Source: Terriglobia bacterium (GTDB lineage: Bacteria > Acidobacteriota > Terriglobia > JAIQFV01). From it: 62,490 nt of DNA. The position numbers and the translations under genes are program-made. The stretch spans positions 1 to 62,490 of the forward strand of contig JAIQFV010000028.1 of the NCBI GenBank assembly GCA_020073085.1, given 5' to 3'. The notes beneath the pieces are model-generated. The model searched no databases. It had not been told where the DNA came from and was given only the letters and a program-made list of their open reading frames with translations. Position 1 is the stretch's first letter. The number at the start of each line of letters is the position of its first letter. Below, one piece after another: positions 44,289-53,212 of the stretch.

Positions 44289-45207
44289 GGGGATTTGAGC
44301 GTTTACCCCATTGCGATAGCCAGCGGTCCACGCTTTTCGAGGAAGGGACCTGCTCTCGCCCGGAGGGCCCTCCGGGCCTAAGGCGCCAGCTCCCTTGCTT
44401 GAATGGTATCCCCCCTTGGGAATCATCGAATCAACATCTTGTCCGCCCTTAATGGCTTTTTCTTCGCGCCGCCAGACGCGCTCCCCTCCGGGCCTGAAGC
44501 GACAGAAGCCATGCTCGAACAGTCTCCCGCATTGGGAGTCGAGCCCTCCCCAGACATTGATCACGGCGTTCAACATCGGAATTCGGGCCAAAAAACGTTG
44601 ACCTTCTGCCACGGCCTATGTAGAATTTGATCCATACAAGGGACGAGATATTTCCTGCTTGCAAGGGGTTCTTGGGGTCCCTAGCGGGAAGGTTTTGTTC
44701 CGCCTTAGTTGACTGTGGACCGGTTATACTGAGAATTCTTGAGGTTGAGACGGATTTGGCATACCTTAACGATGCCTGCAAAACACCCTGACAACGACGG
44801 AGGCTAAAAAGGAGGAATTTGGCGGTGGAATGACTGCAAAGATTGAATCACACGATCCCTCATCCAATCCCAGCGCATTTAAACTTCTTTTTTTAAACCT
44901 TTTCTTGCACGTGGTTCTGATCCTTAGATGTGGTGAGGGACGTGGTCCTTCGCTATCGGCAAATTGAGAAGAGAAGTCGGGTTGAATAAGTTTGAGTTCT
45001 TATTCCACCCGGGCGCGAGGTGCACCGTTGCGCGCTGAAAGGACCAGATCGCCGCGTCCACTTAAGGCTTGGGTTCGGTGGGGATGGGATTTGGCTCCTC
45101 TCGTTTCGCTCCAGCGAATTTTTTCCCCGCCGGATTTAATTCAAGGTCGCGGAGCATTTCGGAACGGCCCAAAACTCGAGGGCATGCGATCTGAATGGGG
45201 GTCGGCA
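44289..45207. other. 919-base gene-free stretch upstream of the Crp/Fnr pair
   Basis: 44330-44400 contains the GC palindrome GCCCGGAGGGCCCTCCGGGC. Short frames on both strands have no family motif. 44770-45000 is more AT-rich, and TTCTTTTTTTAAACCTTTTCTTGCAC-like text near 44885-44912 would suit a promoter, but I cannot place boxes with confidence. The sequence from 44992 on is open but lacks conserved residues until the regulator start. Confidence 0.4.
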
Positions 45208-45897
45208 ATGCCACGCAACCGTAACTCGAACTTCAATACGAGGACTTTCCTCGTCGAATTCGGTGACGGAAAAAGTGTTTTGAAATGCCGGCCGAGGCAA
45301 ATCATTTTCACGCAGGGAGACCGCGGAGAGGCGGTTTATTATATTCAAAACGGGAAAGTGAAGCTGACGGTCATCTCAGGTGATGGGAAAGAAGGAGTTG
45401 TAGGGTTGTTGGGGAAGGAGGACTTTTTCGGGGAGGGATGCCTGGTAGGACAAACCAGTCACATTGCGACAGCCACCGCGCTCGAAGAATCGGAAATTAT
45501 ACGACTCCCCAAGGAATCGATGCTGCGCATGCTCAGCAGCAAGCCTGAATTCTCAGCCCTCTTCATCCACTACCTGGTGACCCGCAATGCTCGAATCCAA
45601 GAAAACCTGGCCGATCTCCTGTTTAATTCCAGCGAGAAGCGACTGGCCCGGGCCTTGTTGTTTCTTTCGCACCTTGGAAACGGTGAAAAGTATGATCTGT
45701 TGATTCCAAAGATCAGCCATGAGATGCTGGCGGAAATGATCGGGACCACCCGGTCGAGGGTCACTTGCTTCATGAATAAATTCAGGAAGCTGGGGTTCAT
45801 TGAATACAACGGTGGCTTGAAAGTTCACGGCTCAATCATCAACATTCTTCTTCACGGTCCCGTAGCGCGAAAGGTCCCCCAACCGACCGTAGACTAA
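45208..45897 (+). CDS. Crp/Fnr-family regulator, copy 1
   Basis: 229 residues from ATG 45208 (MPRNRNSNFNTRTFLVEFGD), chosen because it aligns with the start of copy 2; ATG 45184 is possible. Cyclic-nucleotide-binding fold: QIIFTQGDRGEAVYYIQNGKVKLTVIS, GLLGKEDFFGEGCLVGQ (the FFGE loop). The helix-turn-helix reads KISHEMLAEMIGTTRSRVTCFMNKFRKLGFI. The CRP cAMP-phosphate motif RSA is replaced by TSHI, so cAMP binding is not indicated, and no FNR cysteine cluster is present. It is about 70 percent alike copy 2 by eye. Confidence 0.9.
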   Translation: MPRNRNSNFNTRTFLVEFGDGKSVLKCRPRQIIFTQGDRGEAVYYIQNGKVKLTVISGDGKEGVVGLLGKEDFFGEGCLVGQTSHIATATALEESEIIRLPKESMLRMLSSKPEFSALFIHYLVTRNARIQENLADLLFNSSEKRLARALLFLSHLGNGEKYDLLIPKISHEMLAEMIGTTRSRVTCFMNKFRKLGFIEYNGGLKVHGSIINILLHGPVARKVPQPTVD

Positions 45898-46175
45898 AAG
45901 CATCTGCGCGGCACATTTGCCAATGTGTGCAATATTGAACAGCTTTTGGAATTTGAGGATGCTACGCTAAAGGCGTAGTGCGTCGTGGATTGTCCCTCGC
46001 GGAACTTCACGCGGAGGAGTGTCGATGGCGCAAAATGAAGCAACCGGGGATGGTATCGTGATTTGCCGCCCGATTGTCACGGGCGTCCCAGAACCCAAGG
46101 CGGGTGACAAGGGCGCGCAGGAACTTAGAAAAGGCAGCAATCCTGCGCCCTGGAGGTTGGAAAGGAGGCGGGCAA

Positions 46176-46829
46176 ATGGGACCGAAGCGAAATAAGGCTT
46201 TTACCGCAAAGGCTTTTCTTGCCGAAGTCGGTGAAGGAAGAAGTGTAACGCCATACCGGCGGAAGGAAGTGATTTTTTCTCAGGGAGATCCCGGGGATGC
46301 CGTTTACTATATCCAAAAGGGGAAAGTGAAGCTGACGGTTTTCTCACCCCGTGGAAAGGAAGCCGTGATCGCCCTGCTCGGCGAGGAAGGGTTTTTTGGC
46401 GAGGCCTGCCTGAATGGGCAGCTGAAGCGTATGGAGACGGCCACCGCGATTGAAGAATCAGCCATTGCGCGCATCCCCAGGGAGTCGATGCTGCGAATGC
46501 TCCAAAAGGAACGCAAGTTCTCTGAGGTTTTCATTCACTACCTGTTGACGCGCAACATTCGTATTCAAGAGGACCTCGTGGATCAATTGTTCAATTCCAG
46601 CGAAAGAAGGCTGGCCCGGGTCTTGCTGTTGCTGGCTCAGTTTGGCAAGGTCGATACCTCTGAGGTGTTGATCCCGAAGGTCAGCCAGGAGACCCTGGCG
46701 GATATGATCGGGACCACCCGGTCGAGGGTCAGTTACTTCATGAACAAATTCAGGAAGCTGGGGTTCATTGAATACAACGGCGGATTAAAGGTTCACAACT
46801 CACTCCTCAACATTGTCCTTCACGACTAA
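46176..46829 (+). CDS. Crp/Fnr-family regulator, copy 2
   Basis: 217 residues from ATG 46176 behind AAAGGAGGCGGGCAA. Same architecture as copy 1: VIFSQGDPGDAVYYIQKGKVKLTVFS, ALLGEEGFFGEACLNGQLKRM, and HTH KVSQETLADMIGTTRSRVSYFMNKFRKLGFIEY. The recognition helix (TTRSRVSYFMNKF) is nearly identical to copy 1, so both probably read the same operator, while sensor loops differ (QTSHI versus QLKRM). Tandem paralogues 278 bases apart, each with its own leader. CAATATTGAACAG (about 45930) and CAATATTGGACAG (about 46900) follow the two genes. Confidence 0.9.
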   Translation: MGPKRNKAFTAKAFLAEVGEGRSVTPYRRKEVIFSQGDPGDAVYYIQKGKVKLTVFSPRGKEAVIALLGEEGFFGEACLNGQLKRMETATAIEESAIARIPRESMLRMLQKERKFSEVFIHYLLTRNIRIQEDLVDQLFNSSERRLARVLLLLAQFGKVDTSEVLIPKVSQETLADMIGTTRSRVSYFMNKFRKLGFIEYNGGLKVHNSLLNIVLHD

Positions 46830-46974
46830 GGGTTCCGCGTCCTGCGCGAATCCCCTGCCCGCGGCTCGTGTGCAGCCGTATGAAAAAATTGGAGTTTGAG
46901 CAATATTGGACAGACTTGCAACCCTAAGCCTGATAGGCTCAACATGCAATAGATTGTGAAGACCTTCACGGGTC

Positions 46975-47075
46975 GATCAGAAGAGGCACAGGGAAGCGCT
47001 GTCAGGATAGGTAGCGACCTGAGTGCCTGGATAAAAAAAGGCCTTTAACGAGAGGCCGCGTCGGTGATTGTTAGA
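46975..47075 (+). other. possible structured leader before the receiver gene
   Basis: GAAGAGGCACAGGGAAGCGC then AGGATAGGTAGCGACCTGAGTGCC form several potential pairings (GGCAC with GTGCC), followed by AAAAAAAGGCCT-N8-AGGCC, a small hairpin. The TAGGTAGCG string recalls c-di-GMP riboswitches, but the required conserved GGCAAA and tetraloop elements are missing. Position is 100-200 bases before the receiver-domain gene. Speculative. Confidence 0.25.
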
Positions 47076-47169
47076 GCTGGATTTCGGACAGTCCCCCGAC
47101 CAACTGGTTCAACGAGCTTCAAACACTGAATTCCTCATGGTGAATCGCTGAACCGGAGGGAACGTGCCA

Positions 47170-47760
47170 ATGCCCTCCCCATTTAGACTTCTCATCGCCG
47201 ATGACTCCGCGTCGTTCCGGGATGCTGTGTCTACGATTCTGACCTCAGAGGGTTACGAGGTCGTGACGGCAGAAAATGGCTCAGAGGCGTTGAAGCTTCT
47301 GGTGGAGCCACTGCCCGATGTGATCATTTCGGACTTGCATATGCCCCGGATGTCAGGATACGAACTCCTGGCGGCGGTTCGCCAAAAGTTCCCCAATATT
47401 CCTGTGATTGCCATGAGTTCCAGTTTCAAGAGAGAAGAGGGATTGCCCGGAATATTTGCTGATGCGTTTCTGTACAAAGGCGACTTCACGATCGACCAAC
47501 TGTGTTACAAGATCATAGAGCTTATAGCGGCATCTCCCCTTCGACCGCAGTCCACTGAAGGCAAGACGGCGTCGGTGTGGGTGTCCAGGGACGCGGCGGG
47601 ATACTTGTCGATCTTGTGCACGAGCTGTCAGGGCCGTTTCAAACTCGCCGCGGTCGGGCTGGATGGCGGCAGGCTCAGTGCGAAGTGTCCCTCCTGTAAG
47701 GCCATTGTGGAATTTCAAATCGATCATTCGCGAGGAGGGCTTCTGGACGGCGAATCTTGA
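47170..47760 (+). CDS. response-regulator receiver fused to a zinc-ribbon-like domain
   Basis: About 196 residues; ATG 47170 (or GTG 47164) follows CCGGAGGGAAC. Receiver domain at residues 5-120: LLIADDSASFRD (acidic pair), VIISDLHMPRMSGYE (phosphoacceptor Asp), VIAMSSSF, FLYKGDF (conserved Lys). The C-terminal region (about 130-196) has LCTSCQGRFKL and AKCPSCKAIVEF, two CxxC pairs spaced like a zinc ribbon of the MJ0042/DUF-type found in bacterial signalling proteins. No DNA-binding or enzymatic output is visible. It may signal to the kinase downstream, but a separate hairpin divides the two genes. Confidence 0.85.
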   Translation: MPSPFRLLIADDSASFRDAVSTILTSEGYEVVTAENGSEALKLLVEPLPDVIISDLHMPRMSGYELLAAVRQKFPNIPVIAMSSSFKREEGLPGIFADAFLYKGDFTIDQLCYKIIELIAASPLRPQSTEGKTASVWVSRDAAGYLSILCTSCQGRFKLAAVGLDGGRLSAKCPSCKAIVEFQIDHSRGGLLDGES

Positions 47761-47830
47761 TCAAGAGGTGGAAACCCCTCTTCACACCACCACCCGCGAC
47801 CGACGCCTCATAAATAAATCATCAGCAGCA

Positions 47831-47888
47831 AATGAAGAGGGACAGTCACCCGCAACCAGGAGGAAGCCGGTGACTGTCCCTCTTCATT
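47831..47888. repeat. 20-bp perfect hairpin (GGGACAGTCACC family)
   Basis: AATGAAGAGGGACAGTCACC (47831-47850) is exactly inverted at 47869-47888, with an 18-base loop. It lies 70 bases after the receiver gene stop and could act as a two-way terminator; a short T-run follows (CATTTTG). Confidence 0.85.
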
Positions 47889-48040
47889 TTGAAGTGCCGG
47901 CATCCCGCCATTATCTCCATTCTCTCCCTCAAGACCTGAGTTCATTCGAATGCGTTCCGGGATTTGACCGGAGCCGGAAGCCCCGCTTATAATCCCCTGA
48001 CTGGAGAGGTGATTCCATCAGACAACTATCACATTACCAC

Positions 48041-50638
48041 GTGCTGGACCGCGTGGGATCAGGGGGAATGGGAACCGTATGGGCTGCCGACGACCTGCAG
48101 CTGGGTCGCCGTGTTGCCCTGAAATTCCTGTCGGAGGACTTGGCTCAACACCAGCAGGCGCTGGAGCGCTTCAAATTGGAGGCGCGCACCGCGTCCTCGT
48201 TGAACCACCCCAACATCTGCACGATTTATGAGGTCGGCGAGGCGGAGGGTGAGTACTTCATCGCCATGGAATTCATTGAAGGCGAGCCGCTGGACCGGTA
48301 TCTCGCGCGGCATCGCCCGGACCTGCAGGAGTTGCTTGATATCGCCATCCAGATCGCCGATGCCCTTGACGCCGCGCACGGCAAGGGGATCATTCATCGC
48401 GACATTAAACCCGCGAACATCGTGGTCACGCCACGGGGGCAGGTCAAGATCCTTGACTTCGGGTTGGCCAAGCTGGTCGCCAGCCGTCGCACCTCCGAAC
48501 AGCTGACCCGGGTGGGGGCGGCGGAGGCGACCGTCGCCGAGCACCTGACATCGCCCGGTATCGCGGTCGGCACGACGGCCTTCATGTCTCCCGAGCAGGC
48601 GCGGGGCAAGGAACTGGACGCGCGCAGCGACCTGTTTTCTTTCGGCGCCGTGCTGTATGAGATGGCGACCGGCAGGCTTCCGTTTGATGGAGAAACCACG
48701 GCCATCATCTTCGATGGGATCCTCAATCGCAATCCGGTCCCCGCCCTTGACCTCAATCCGGAACTTCCGCCGAAGCTGGATGAGATCATCCGCACCGCGC
48801 TCGAGAAGGACCGCGATATGCGGTACCAGAGCGCGGCGGACATGCGCGCCGAACTGAAGCGGTTGAAGCGCGACACCAGCTCCGGCAGAGTGACCGTCCC
48901 CAGCGGTTTGGTGGCAAGTGTACCCCGGAGTCGCAAAGCCATCTATGCCGCGATCTTTGTCGCCGCGGTCGTGGTGGCTGCCCTCGCCGTCGGCGGCTAC
49001 CTTTGGAGCCACCGTGCCCGCGGCTTCAACGTGCAGAACATGACCATGGCGCAGGTGACCTCCACCGGAAACGCAGGCGCGGCGGCACTGTCGCCCGATC
49101 GACGCTACATCGTCTATGTGCTGCGCGAGGGGGCCCAGGAGAGCCTGTGGGTGCAGCAACTGGCCACCGGCAGCAACGTGCAGGTGCTGGCGCCCGATCA
49201 AGTGCGTTTCGTCGCCGTCAGTTTTACCCCCGATGGCAACTATGTGATGTTCGTGCGTTCCGATAGGTCCACCATGAATTTCCGTTACCTGTACCAGATG
49301 CCGGTGCTGGGCGGAACGCCGAGGGAGATCATTCGGGACATCGATTCAGCGCCGGCTTATTCCCCGGACGGACAGCAGATCGCCTTTATCCGCGGCCTTC
49401 TCGAAATCCCCGGGAATGCGATCGTGATCGCGAAGGCGGATGGCAGCGGCGAACGCGTACTCTCGAAACGCACGGGGTTCAACGTGGGATCAGCCAATGT
49501 CGCGTGGTCTGCAGACGGCCGGACGCTGGCAACCGTGTCGGCGGAAACGCGGGATAACGCCAGCCGATGGGTGCTGGAGACGATTTCAGCGAAAACCGGC
49601 GAGGTGCGCGACTTGCACTCTTTCTCACTTCCTGCACAGGCGCTGGACTGGTTGCCGGAGGGCAGCGGTATCCTGGTGGTGGGGACCGATCCGCAGAAAG
49701 GACGCGGCCAGATCTGGCATGTGAGCTACCCCAAAGGCGAGTCCACCCGGTTTACCAACGACCTGACCAACTACGATCCGTGCTGTCTGGACATCACGCG
49801 CGATGGCAATTCGCTGGTCGCTCTACAGAATACGATCTCGAGCGATGTGTGGGTAGGGAAGGCGGATGGTTCCGACGCCAGGCAGGTGACCAGTGGCGAA
49901 CCGATAGGGCTGGGCATCGACTGGGTGGGCAACCGCATTGTCGCCGGAAATACGCAGGGTAAATGGTTTCAGATGAATCCCGACGGAAGCCATAGCGTTC
50001 CGCTGACGAGCGACCCCGATCCGCATGTGCAGCTCTCCGCCTGCGCGGACGGCAGGCACCTCATCTACAACACCTTTCACAACGGGATTGTCGAGCTGTG
50101 GCGCAGCGATGCCGATGGCTCCAACCCCCTCAAGTTGACACCGCGGGCCATCTTGGGCGGCGCTATCTGCGCCCCAGACTCCAAGTCGGTCGTCTATGCC
50201 GCCGATAGCGCGGTATGGCGGGTCCCCATCATAGGAGGAACCCCTGTAAAACTGGACCTCCCGTTCTCGGAGACGGGATATTCACCCGACGGCAAGCTCC
50301 TGTTTTACACGTCGCAAAAGGTCGAGGGCAGCAACTTCCGAGCCAATCTGATCGTCACTCCCGCGGAAGGCGGAGCCCCCCTGTTCACGCTCAACGTCCC
50401 CTTCGGAATGCGGTCACCGCGCTTTACGCCGGACAGCAAAGCCATCGCCTTCATGCTCGTGCGTGACCGCGCTACAAACATCTGGGAGCAACCGCTGACC
50501 GGAAAAGATCCGGTCCCGGTGACGCGGTTCCCCGGCGGCGATATGTTTGCCTTTGCGTGGTCCCGGGACGGCAAGCAACTGGCCTTCTTGCGGGGTCAGC
50601 GCAAGACCGACGTCGTCATGATGAGCAATTTCCGTTAG
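48041..50638 (+). CDS. membrane Ser/Thr protein kinase with C-terminal beta-propeller
   Basis: 865 residues if started at GTG 48041. Kinase motifs in order: [12 protein letters not shown] (Gly loop), VALKFL (Lys), HRDIKPANI (catalytic loop), [15 protein letters not shown] (activation segment end). A single membrane helix (about 306-328, [23 protein letters not shown]) follows, then a WD40/TolB-like propeller of PD40 repeats ([56 protein letters not shown]). This is the common acidobacterial PknB-TolB design: cytoplasmic kinase, extracytoplasmic sensor. In-frame homologous sequence continues 8 codons upstream ([13 protein letters not shown]) to an ATC at 48017 that sits 7 bases after GGAGAGG, so the true start may be that codon. 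Confidence 0.9.
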   Translation: MLDRVGSGGMGTVWAADDLQLGRRVALKFLSEDLAQHQQALERFKLEARTASSLNHPNICTIYEVGEAEGEYFIAMEFIEGEPLDRYLARHRPDLQELLDIAIQIADALDAAHGKGIIHRDIKPANIVVTPRGQVKILDFGLAKLVASRRTSEQLTRVGAAEATVAEHLTSPGIAVGTTAFMSPEQARGKELDARSDLFSFGAVLYEMATGRLPFDGETTAIIFDGILNRNPVPALDLNPELPPKLDEIIRTALEKDRDMRYQSAADMRAELKRLKRDTSSGRVTVPSGLVASVPRSRKAIYAAIFVAAVVVAALAVGGYLWSHRARGFNVQNMTMAQVTSTGNAGAAALSPDRRYIVYVLREGAQESLWVQQLATGSNVQVLAPDQVRFVAVSFTPDGNYVMFVRSDRSTMNFRYLYQMPVLGGTPREIIRDIDSAPAYSPDGQQIAFIRGLLEIPGNAIVIAKADGSGERVLSKRTGFNVGSANVAWSADGRTLATVSAETRDNASRWVLETISAKTGEVRDLHSFSLPAQALDWLPEGSGILVVGTDPQKGRGQIWHVSYPKGESTRFTNDLTNYDPCCLDITRDGNSLVALQNTISSDVWVGKADGSDARQVTSGEPIGLGIDWVGNRIVAGNTQGKWFQMNPDGSHSVPLTSDPDPHVQLSACADGRHLIYNTFHNGIVELWRSDADGSNPLKLTPRAILGGAICAPDSKSVVYAADSAVWRVPIIGGTPVKLDLPFSETGYSPDGKLLFYTSQKVEGSNFRANLIVTPAEGGAPLFTLNVPFGMRSPRFTPDSKAIAFMLVRDRATNIWEQPLTGKDPVPVTRFPGGDMFAFAWSRDGKQLAFLRGQRKTDVVMMSNFR

Positions 50639-50732
50639 CGGGCCTGGGCGGTGTCAGAAAAATCCGCTCCGAGACTCATCAAGACAGAACGCCTGCCGGG
50701 CTCTGATTTTTTTTCCGCACCCTTCCCCCACC

Positions 50733-51000
50733 CTTGCCCCGCCAAGAGCGCGGCCTGGGATGGGGTAAAGACGCGGGAAAAGAATTTGGCTCAGGCCCGG
50801 AGGGGCCGAAAGATTGTAGCCCCATCCGACGCGCCGCGTTTTTGGCGGGGCGAGGGTGGGGTAAAGACGCAGGAAAAGGATTTGGTTCAGGCCCGGAGGG
50901 GCCGAAAGATTGTAGCCCCACCTGAGCTCCGTCCGCCGTAGGCGGAGAGCGAGGGCGGGGTAAGGATAAGAGAAAATGTGACAGCCCCGCTTGCGGGGCT
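50733..51000. repeat. dispersed repeat family A, two direct copies and palindromic end
   Basis: The segment CAGGCCCGGAGGGGCCGAAA-GATTGTAGCCCCA occurs at about 50792-50824 and 50890-50922, each followed or preceded by GGGGCGAGGGTGGGGTAAAG. It ends with AGCCCCGCTTGCGGGGCTAA (50983-51002). The rest of 50639-51086 has no gene. Confidence 0.75.
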
Positions 51001-51086
51001 AAAGAAACCTCCCGCTTGCCCGGGCTGACTGACTCCTCACTACTACCTGTCGCAGCTTGAAGTCAGCTCACAATACGCCGTCGTTT

Positions 51087-51272
51087 CTACGCGCAATCGT
51101 TCAGGCATTGAATCAGTTGCCCTAGGCATTTCGCATGGTTGCCGCCTTGCCGCAGGCACGCGCGGTATTTCGCGATGCAAATATCTTCACAGGTGGGCAA
51201 CGGGCGCTTGGCGGTACTTATCTTCCCCTTCTTGGTGACTGTTTTCCTGGCAGAAGTACGTTTGGTTGGCAT
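51087..51272 (-). CDS. small basic protein with mirror-symmetric six-cysteine motif
   Basis: 61 residues from ATG 51272, with AAAGGAG ten bases upstream. The N-terminal half is lysine/arginine/threonine-rich (PTKRTSARKTVTKKGKISTA), like a DNA- or RNA-binding tail. The C-terminal half has six cysteines spaced CX3CX6CX9CX6CX3C, a perfect mirror. Between them lie helix-forming residues (IAKYRA, LGQLIQ) and a GGNH turn, suggesting an antiparallel helical hairpin held by two or three disulfides or binding metal. I know no family with this exact spacing; CHCH proteins (CX3C or CX9C pairs) are the nearest idea. No signal peptide, so cytoplasmic metal binding is an alternative to disulfides. Confidence 0.6.
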   Translation of the reverse strand: MPTKRTSARKTVTKKGKISTAKRPLPTCEDICIAKYRACLRQGGNHAKCLGQLIQCLNDCA

Positions 51273-51344
51273 GACACATTGACTCCTTTCATCTCTCAAG
51301 TTTGGCGATCAGCCGGCCGTTCGACGGGACTATCCCGAATTTAT

Positions 51345-51475
51345 GTGTCGCCCCGCAAGCGGGGCTCTGATTCTTTTCCGCATCCTTACCCCACCCTCGC
51401 TCCGTCCCGCAAAAAGCGCGGGACGGAGCATCGGATGGGGCTACATTCTTTCGGCCCTCCGGGCCTGACCCCTAT
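51345..51475. repeat. dispersed repeat family A copy
   Basis: Opens with CGCCCCGCAAGCGGGGCTCT, then CCTTACCCCACCCTCGCTCC, and closes with ATGGGGCTACATTCTTTCGG, CCCTCCGGGCCTG. Orientation opposite to the copies at 50733-51000, so the small cysteine-rich gene lies between inverted family A elements. Confidence 0.75.
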
Positions 51476-51505
51476 TGCTGGACATTCATCGAGACAGAAG
51501 TCAAA

Positions 51506-52468
51506 TCATCGGAATCGAGTCGCTTTCACATCCGGATTCCCGCCAGGAGTAATGATCTGGAATGAGCCCACGAATCCGCGGTTGGCACCGGTGAAGTCAC
51601 TGGCGACGGTGTCGTAGTCCCCCATATAGGTCGGTATAACGGTCGGGACGTCTGTGCCGTGAATCGGAGCAAAGCTGTTCGAAGTCTGTTTCTCGTCAGT
51701 CCACGTCGCTCCCGCATTCTGAGAGACGGCGCAGAAGCGGTCGATAAAGAAATTGTCGGGGTCTTCGCGCCGGTCATAGAAGCACGCTGCAATCTTTCTC
51801 GTCCGGTCCACGGCTAGTCCCGGCATAAATTGATCCGTCCCTTTGCCGGACCGCAGAGGTTCTCTGTTTGTATTCACCCGGACGGGAGAAGACCAGGTGG
51901 CGCCCCCATCGCTCGACCGGGTGACACCGTTGTTACTCAGACCTTGCGGAGGATTGAGGACCAGGGTTTCGAAAATGCTTCCGGTATCGTTGAAACCGAC
52001 GACCACGTTATCCCCGCACCAGGCGGTCGAAGTTTCACTTTGTGTAAACCCCGACAAGACAGAGAAGACGAAATCGTTCCCTGGGTCGGACACTGGGATG
52101 AGGCCATCCTGAACGGCGAAGCCGGCTGCAATGTCTGATTTGAGGGCAGGGGAAGCAATGTTTCCCGGCGAGAAACCCGACCGGAGGGGAGAGTCAAGAA
52201 AACCTTTTCCGGGTTGGCTGGATTCCACCATATGGAATAAGTTCTGCGCGCTGCCCGAGAAGGCTGCCCTCTTGTTGTCGGGTAATCGATCAAGGAAGGA
52301 TCTCATGGGTGCGAATCGTTGTTGGATGACATCTGTTTGTTGGACCTTGTCCCTTTGTTGGACATTCTTAAACGGTTCAGGCTGGCCTTGTCCTGGGATC
52401 GCGAGAGGGGCCAGGAGGACGAATAGCCCGAAGATAATCAGTTTCAATTTGAGATCAAGCTTTTTCAT
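51506..52468 (-). CDS. secreted BNR/sialidase-like repeat protein
   Basis: 320 residues from ATG 52468 behind GGGAGAAACAGT. Signal peptide of about 27 residues (KLIIFGLFVLLAPLAIPG). The mature protein has BNR Asp-box repeats SSDGGATWSSP and SQNAGATWTDE and strands such as WCGDNVVVGFNDTG and IAACFYDRREDPDN, a beta-propeller of the sialidase/exo-glycosidase type. No Arg triad or catalytic Asp/Tyr can be assigned, and with only two Asp boxes it is short for a six-blade propeller. Enzymatic activity is not indicated; it is probably a binding protein at the surface. Confidence 0.75.
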   Translation of the reverse strand: MKKLDLKLKLIIFGLFVLLAPLAIPGQGQPEPFKNVQQRDKVQQTDVIQQRFAPMRSFLDRLPDNKRAAFSGSAQNLFHMVESSQPGKGFLDSPLRSGFSPGNIASPALKSDIAAGFAVQDGLIPVSDPGNDFVFSVLSGFTQSETSTAWCGDNVVVGFNDTGSIFETLVLNPPQGLSNNGVTRSSDGGATWSSPVRVNTNREPLRSGKGTDQFMPGLAVDRTRKIAACFYDRREDPDNFFIDRFCAVSQNAGATWTDEKQTSNSFAPIHGTDVPTVIPTYMGDYDTVASDFTGANRGFVGSFQIITPGGNPDVKATRFR

Positions 52469-52494
52469 ACTGTTTCTCCCTATTTGAAGATAGT

Positions 52495-52695
52495 GATCAG
52501 TGGCCAGTGCTCAGTTGTCAGTGGTTAGTGATGCCTGGCGCGCGGCCAGGGTTTGGTACGAGTCCTCTTGGAAGGCTGCAATGTAGTTCAAGAAGAAATC
52601 AGGTGTCACCACCTGAACAGGTAGGAAAGATCAGTGGGCAGTGGCCAGTGGGCAGAAAACAGTGGGCAGTGGCTAGTGGTCAGTGGTCAGCGGGG
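52495..52695 (+). repeat. CAGTGGT heptamer-like array (family E), left flank
   Basis: GTGATCAGTGGCCAGTGCTCAG at 52491-52530 and CAGTGGGCAGTGGCCAGTGG, GCAGTGGCTAGTGGTCAGTG at 52622-52690. All copies read CAGTGG on the plus strand. The block at 53125-53212 contains the same motif inverted, and 55550-55632 has a third block. Confidence 0.8.
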
Positions 52696-52751
52696 AAAGA
52701 CGGTGGTATCCTCATTGGTGATGTCAGAGTAGAAGAAGGGAGGTGATGGAG

Positions 52752-53105
52752 ATGAAGGTTAAGAAGTATAGCGATTTGATTGTATGGCAGAAGGCGATGG
52801 ATTTGACGCAGGAGGTTTATACGGTGACCAGATGCTTTCCTAAGGAAGAGATCTATGGATTAACAAGCCAGTTGCGCAGAGCCGCAGTCTCGGTTCCATC
52901 AAATATCGCCGAGGGCCAGGGACGCAAATCCACCAGCGAGTTTTTGCAGCATTTGTCGATCGCTTATGGATCGTTGTTGGAAGTGGAGACGCAAGTACTG
53001 ATTGCTGAAAGGTTGGCTTACCTCGAAAAGCAGTCGGTGTCGGGCCTAATATCGCGCACCTCTGAAGTTGGAAAACTGCTTAACGGCTTACGGAACTCAC
53101 TCTGA
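52752..53105 (+). CDS. four-helix-bundle protein (S23/IVP family)
   Basis: 117 residues from ATG 52752 (KVKKYSDLIVWQKAMDLTQE); GGGAGG lies 8 bases upstream. The family motif set is complete: DLIVWQKAMDL, YGLTSQLRRAAVSVPSNIAEG, STSEFLQHLSIAYGSLLEVET. These proteins were first found as inserts in 23S rRNA genes and are related to the Avd accessory protein of diversity-generating retroelements; their own function is unknown. There is no rRNA or reverse transcriptase here. The gene lies alone between two inverted family E arrays. Confidence 0.9.
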   Translation: MKVKKYSDLIVWQKAMDLTQEVYTVTRCFPKEEIYGLTSQLRRAAVSVPSNIAEGQGRKSTSEFLQHLSIAYGSLLEVETQVLIAERLAYLEKQSVSGLISRTSEVGKLLNGLRNSL

Positions 53106-53124
53106 ACACCAGCCCCCACCCCCA

Positions 53125-53212
53125 CTCACTCTCAACTGCCCACTGACCACTGATCACTGATCACTGACCACTGACCACTGACCACTGCCCACTGTCTTCC
53201 GGCCACTGATCA
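53125..53212 (-). repeat. CAGTGGT heptamer-like array (family E), right flank, inverted
   Basis: ACTGACCACTGATCACTGATC, ACTGACCACTGACCACTGAC and CACTGCCCACTGTC follow one another with 7-base periodicity (plus-strand motif CCACTGA). Orientation is opposite to the left flank, so with the gene between them a very long stem could form. Confidence 0.85.

Noticed and set aside
46975-47075. c-di-GMP (GEMM) riboswitch
   Set aside because: TAGGTAGCG is present but the conserved GGCAAA block and the tetraloop/receptor arrangement are not.
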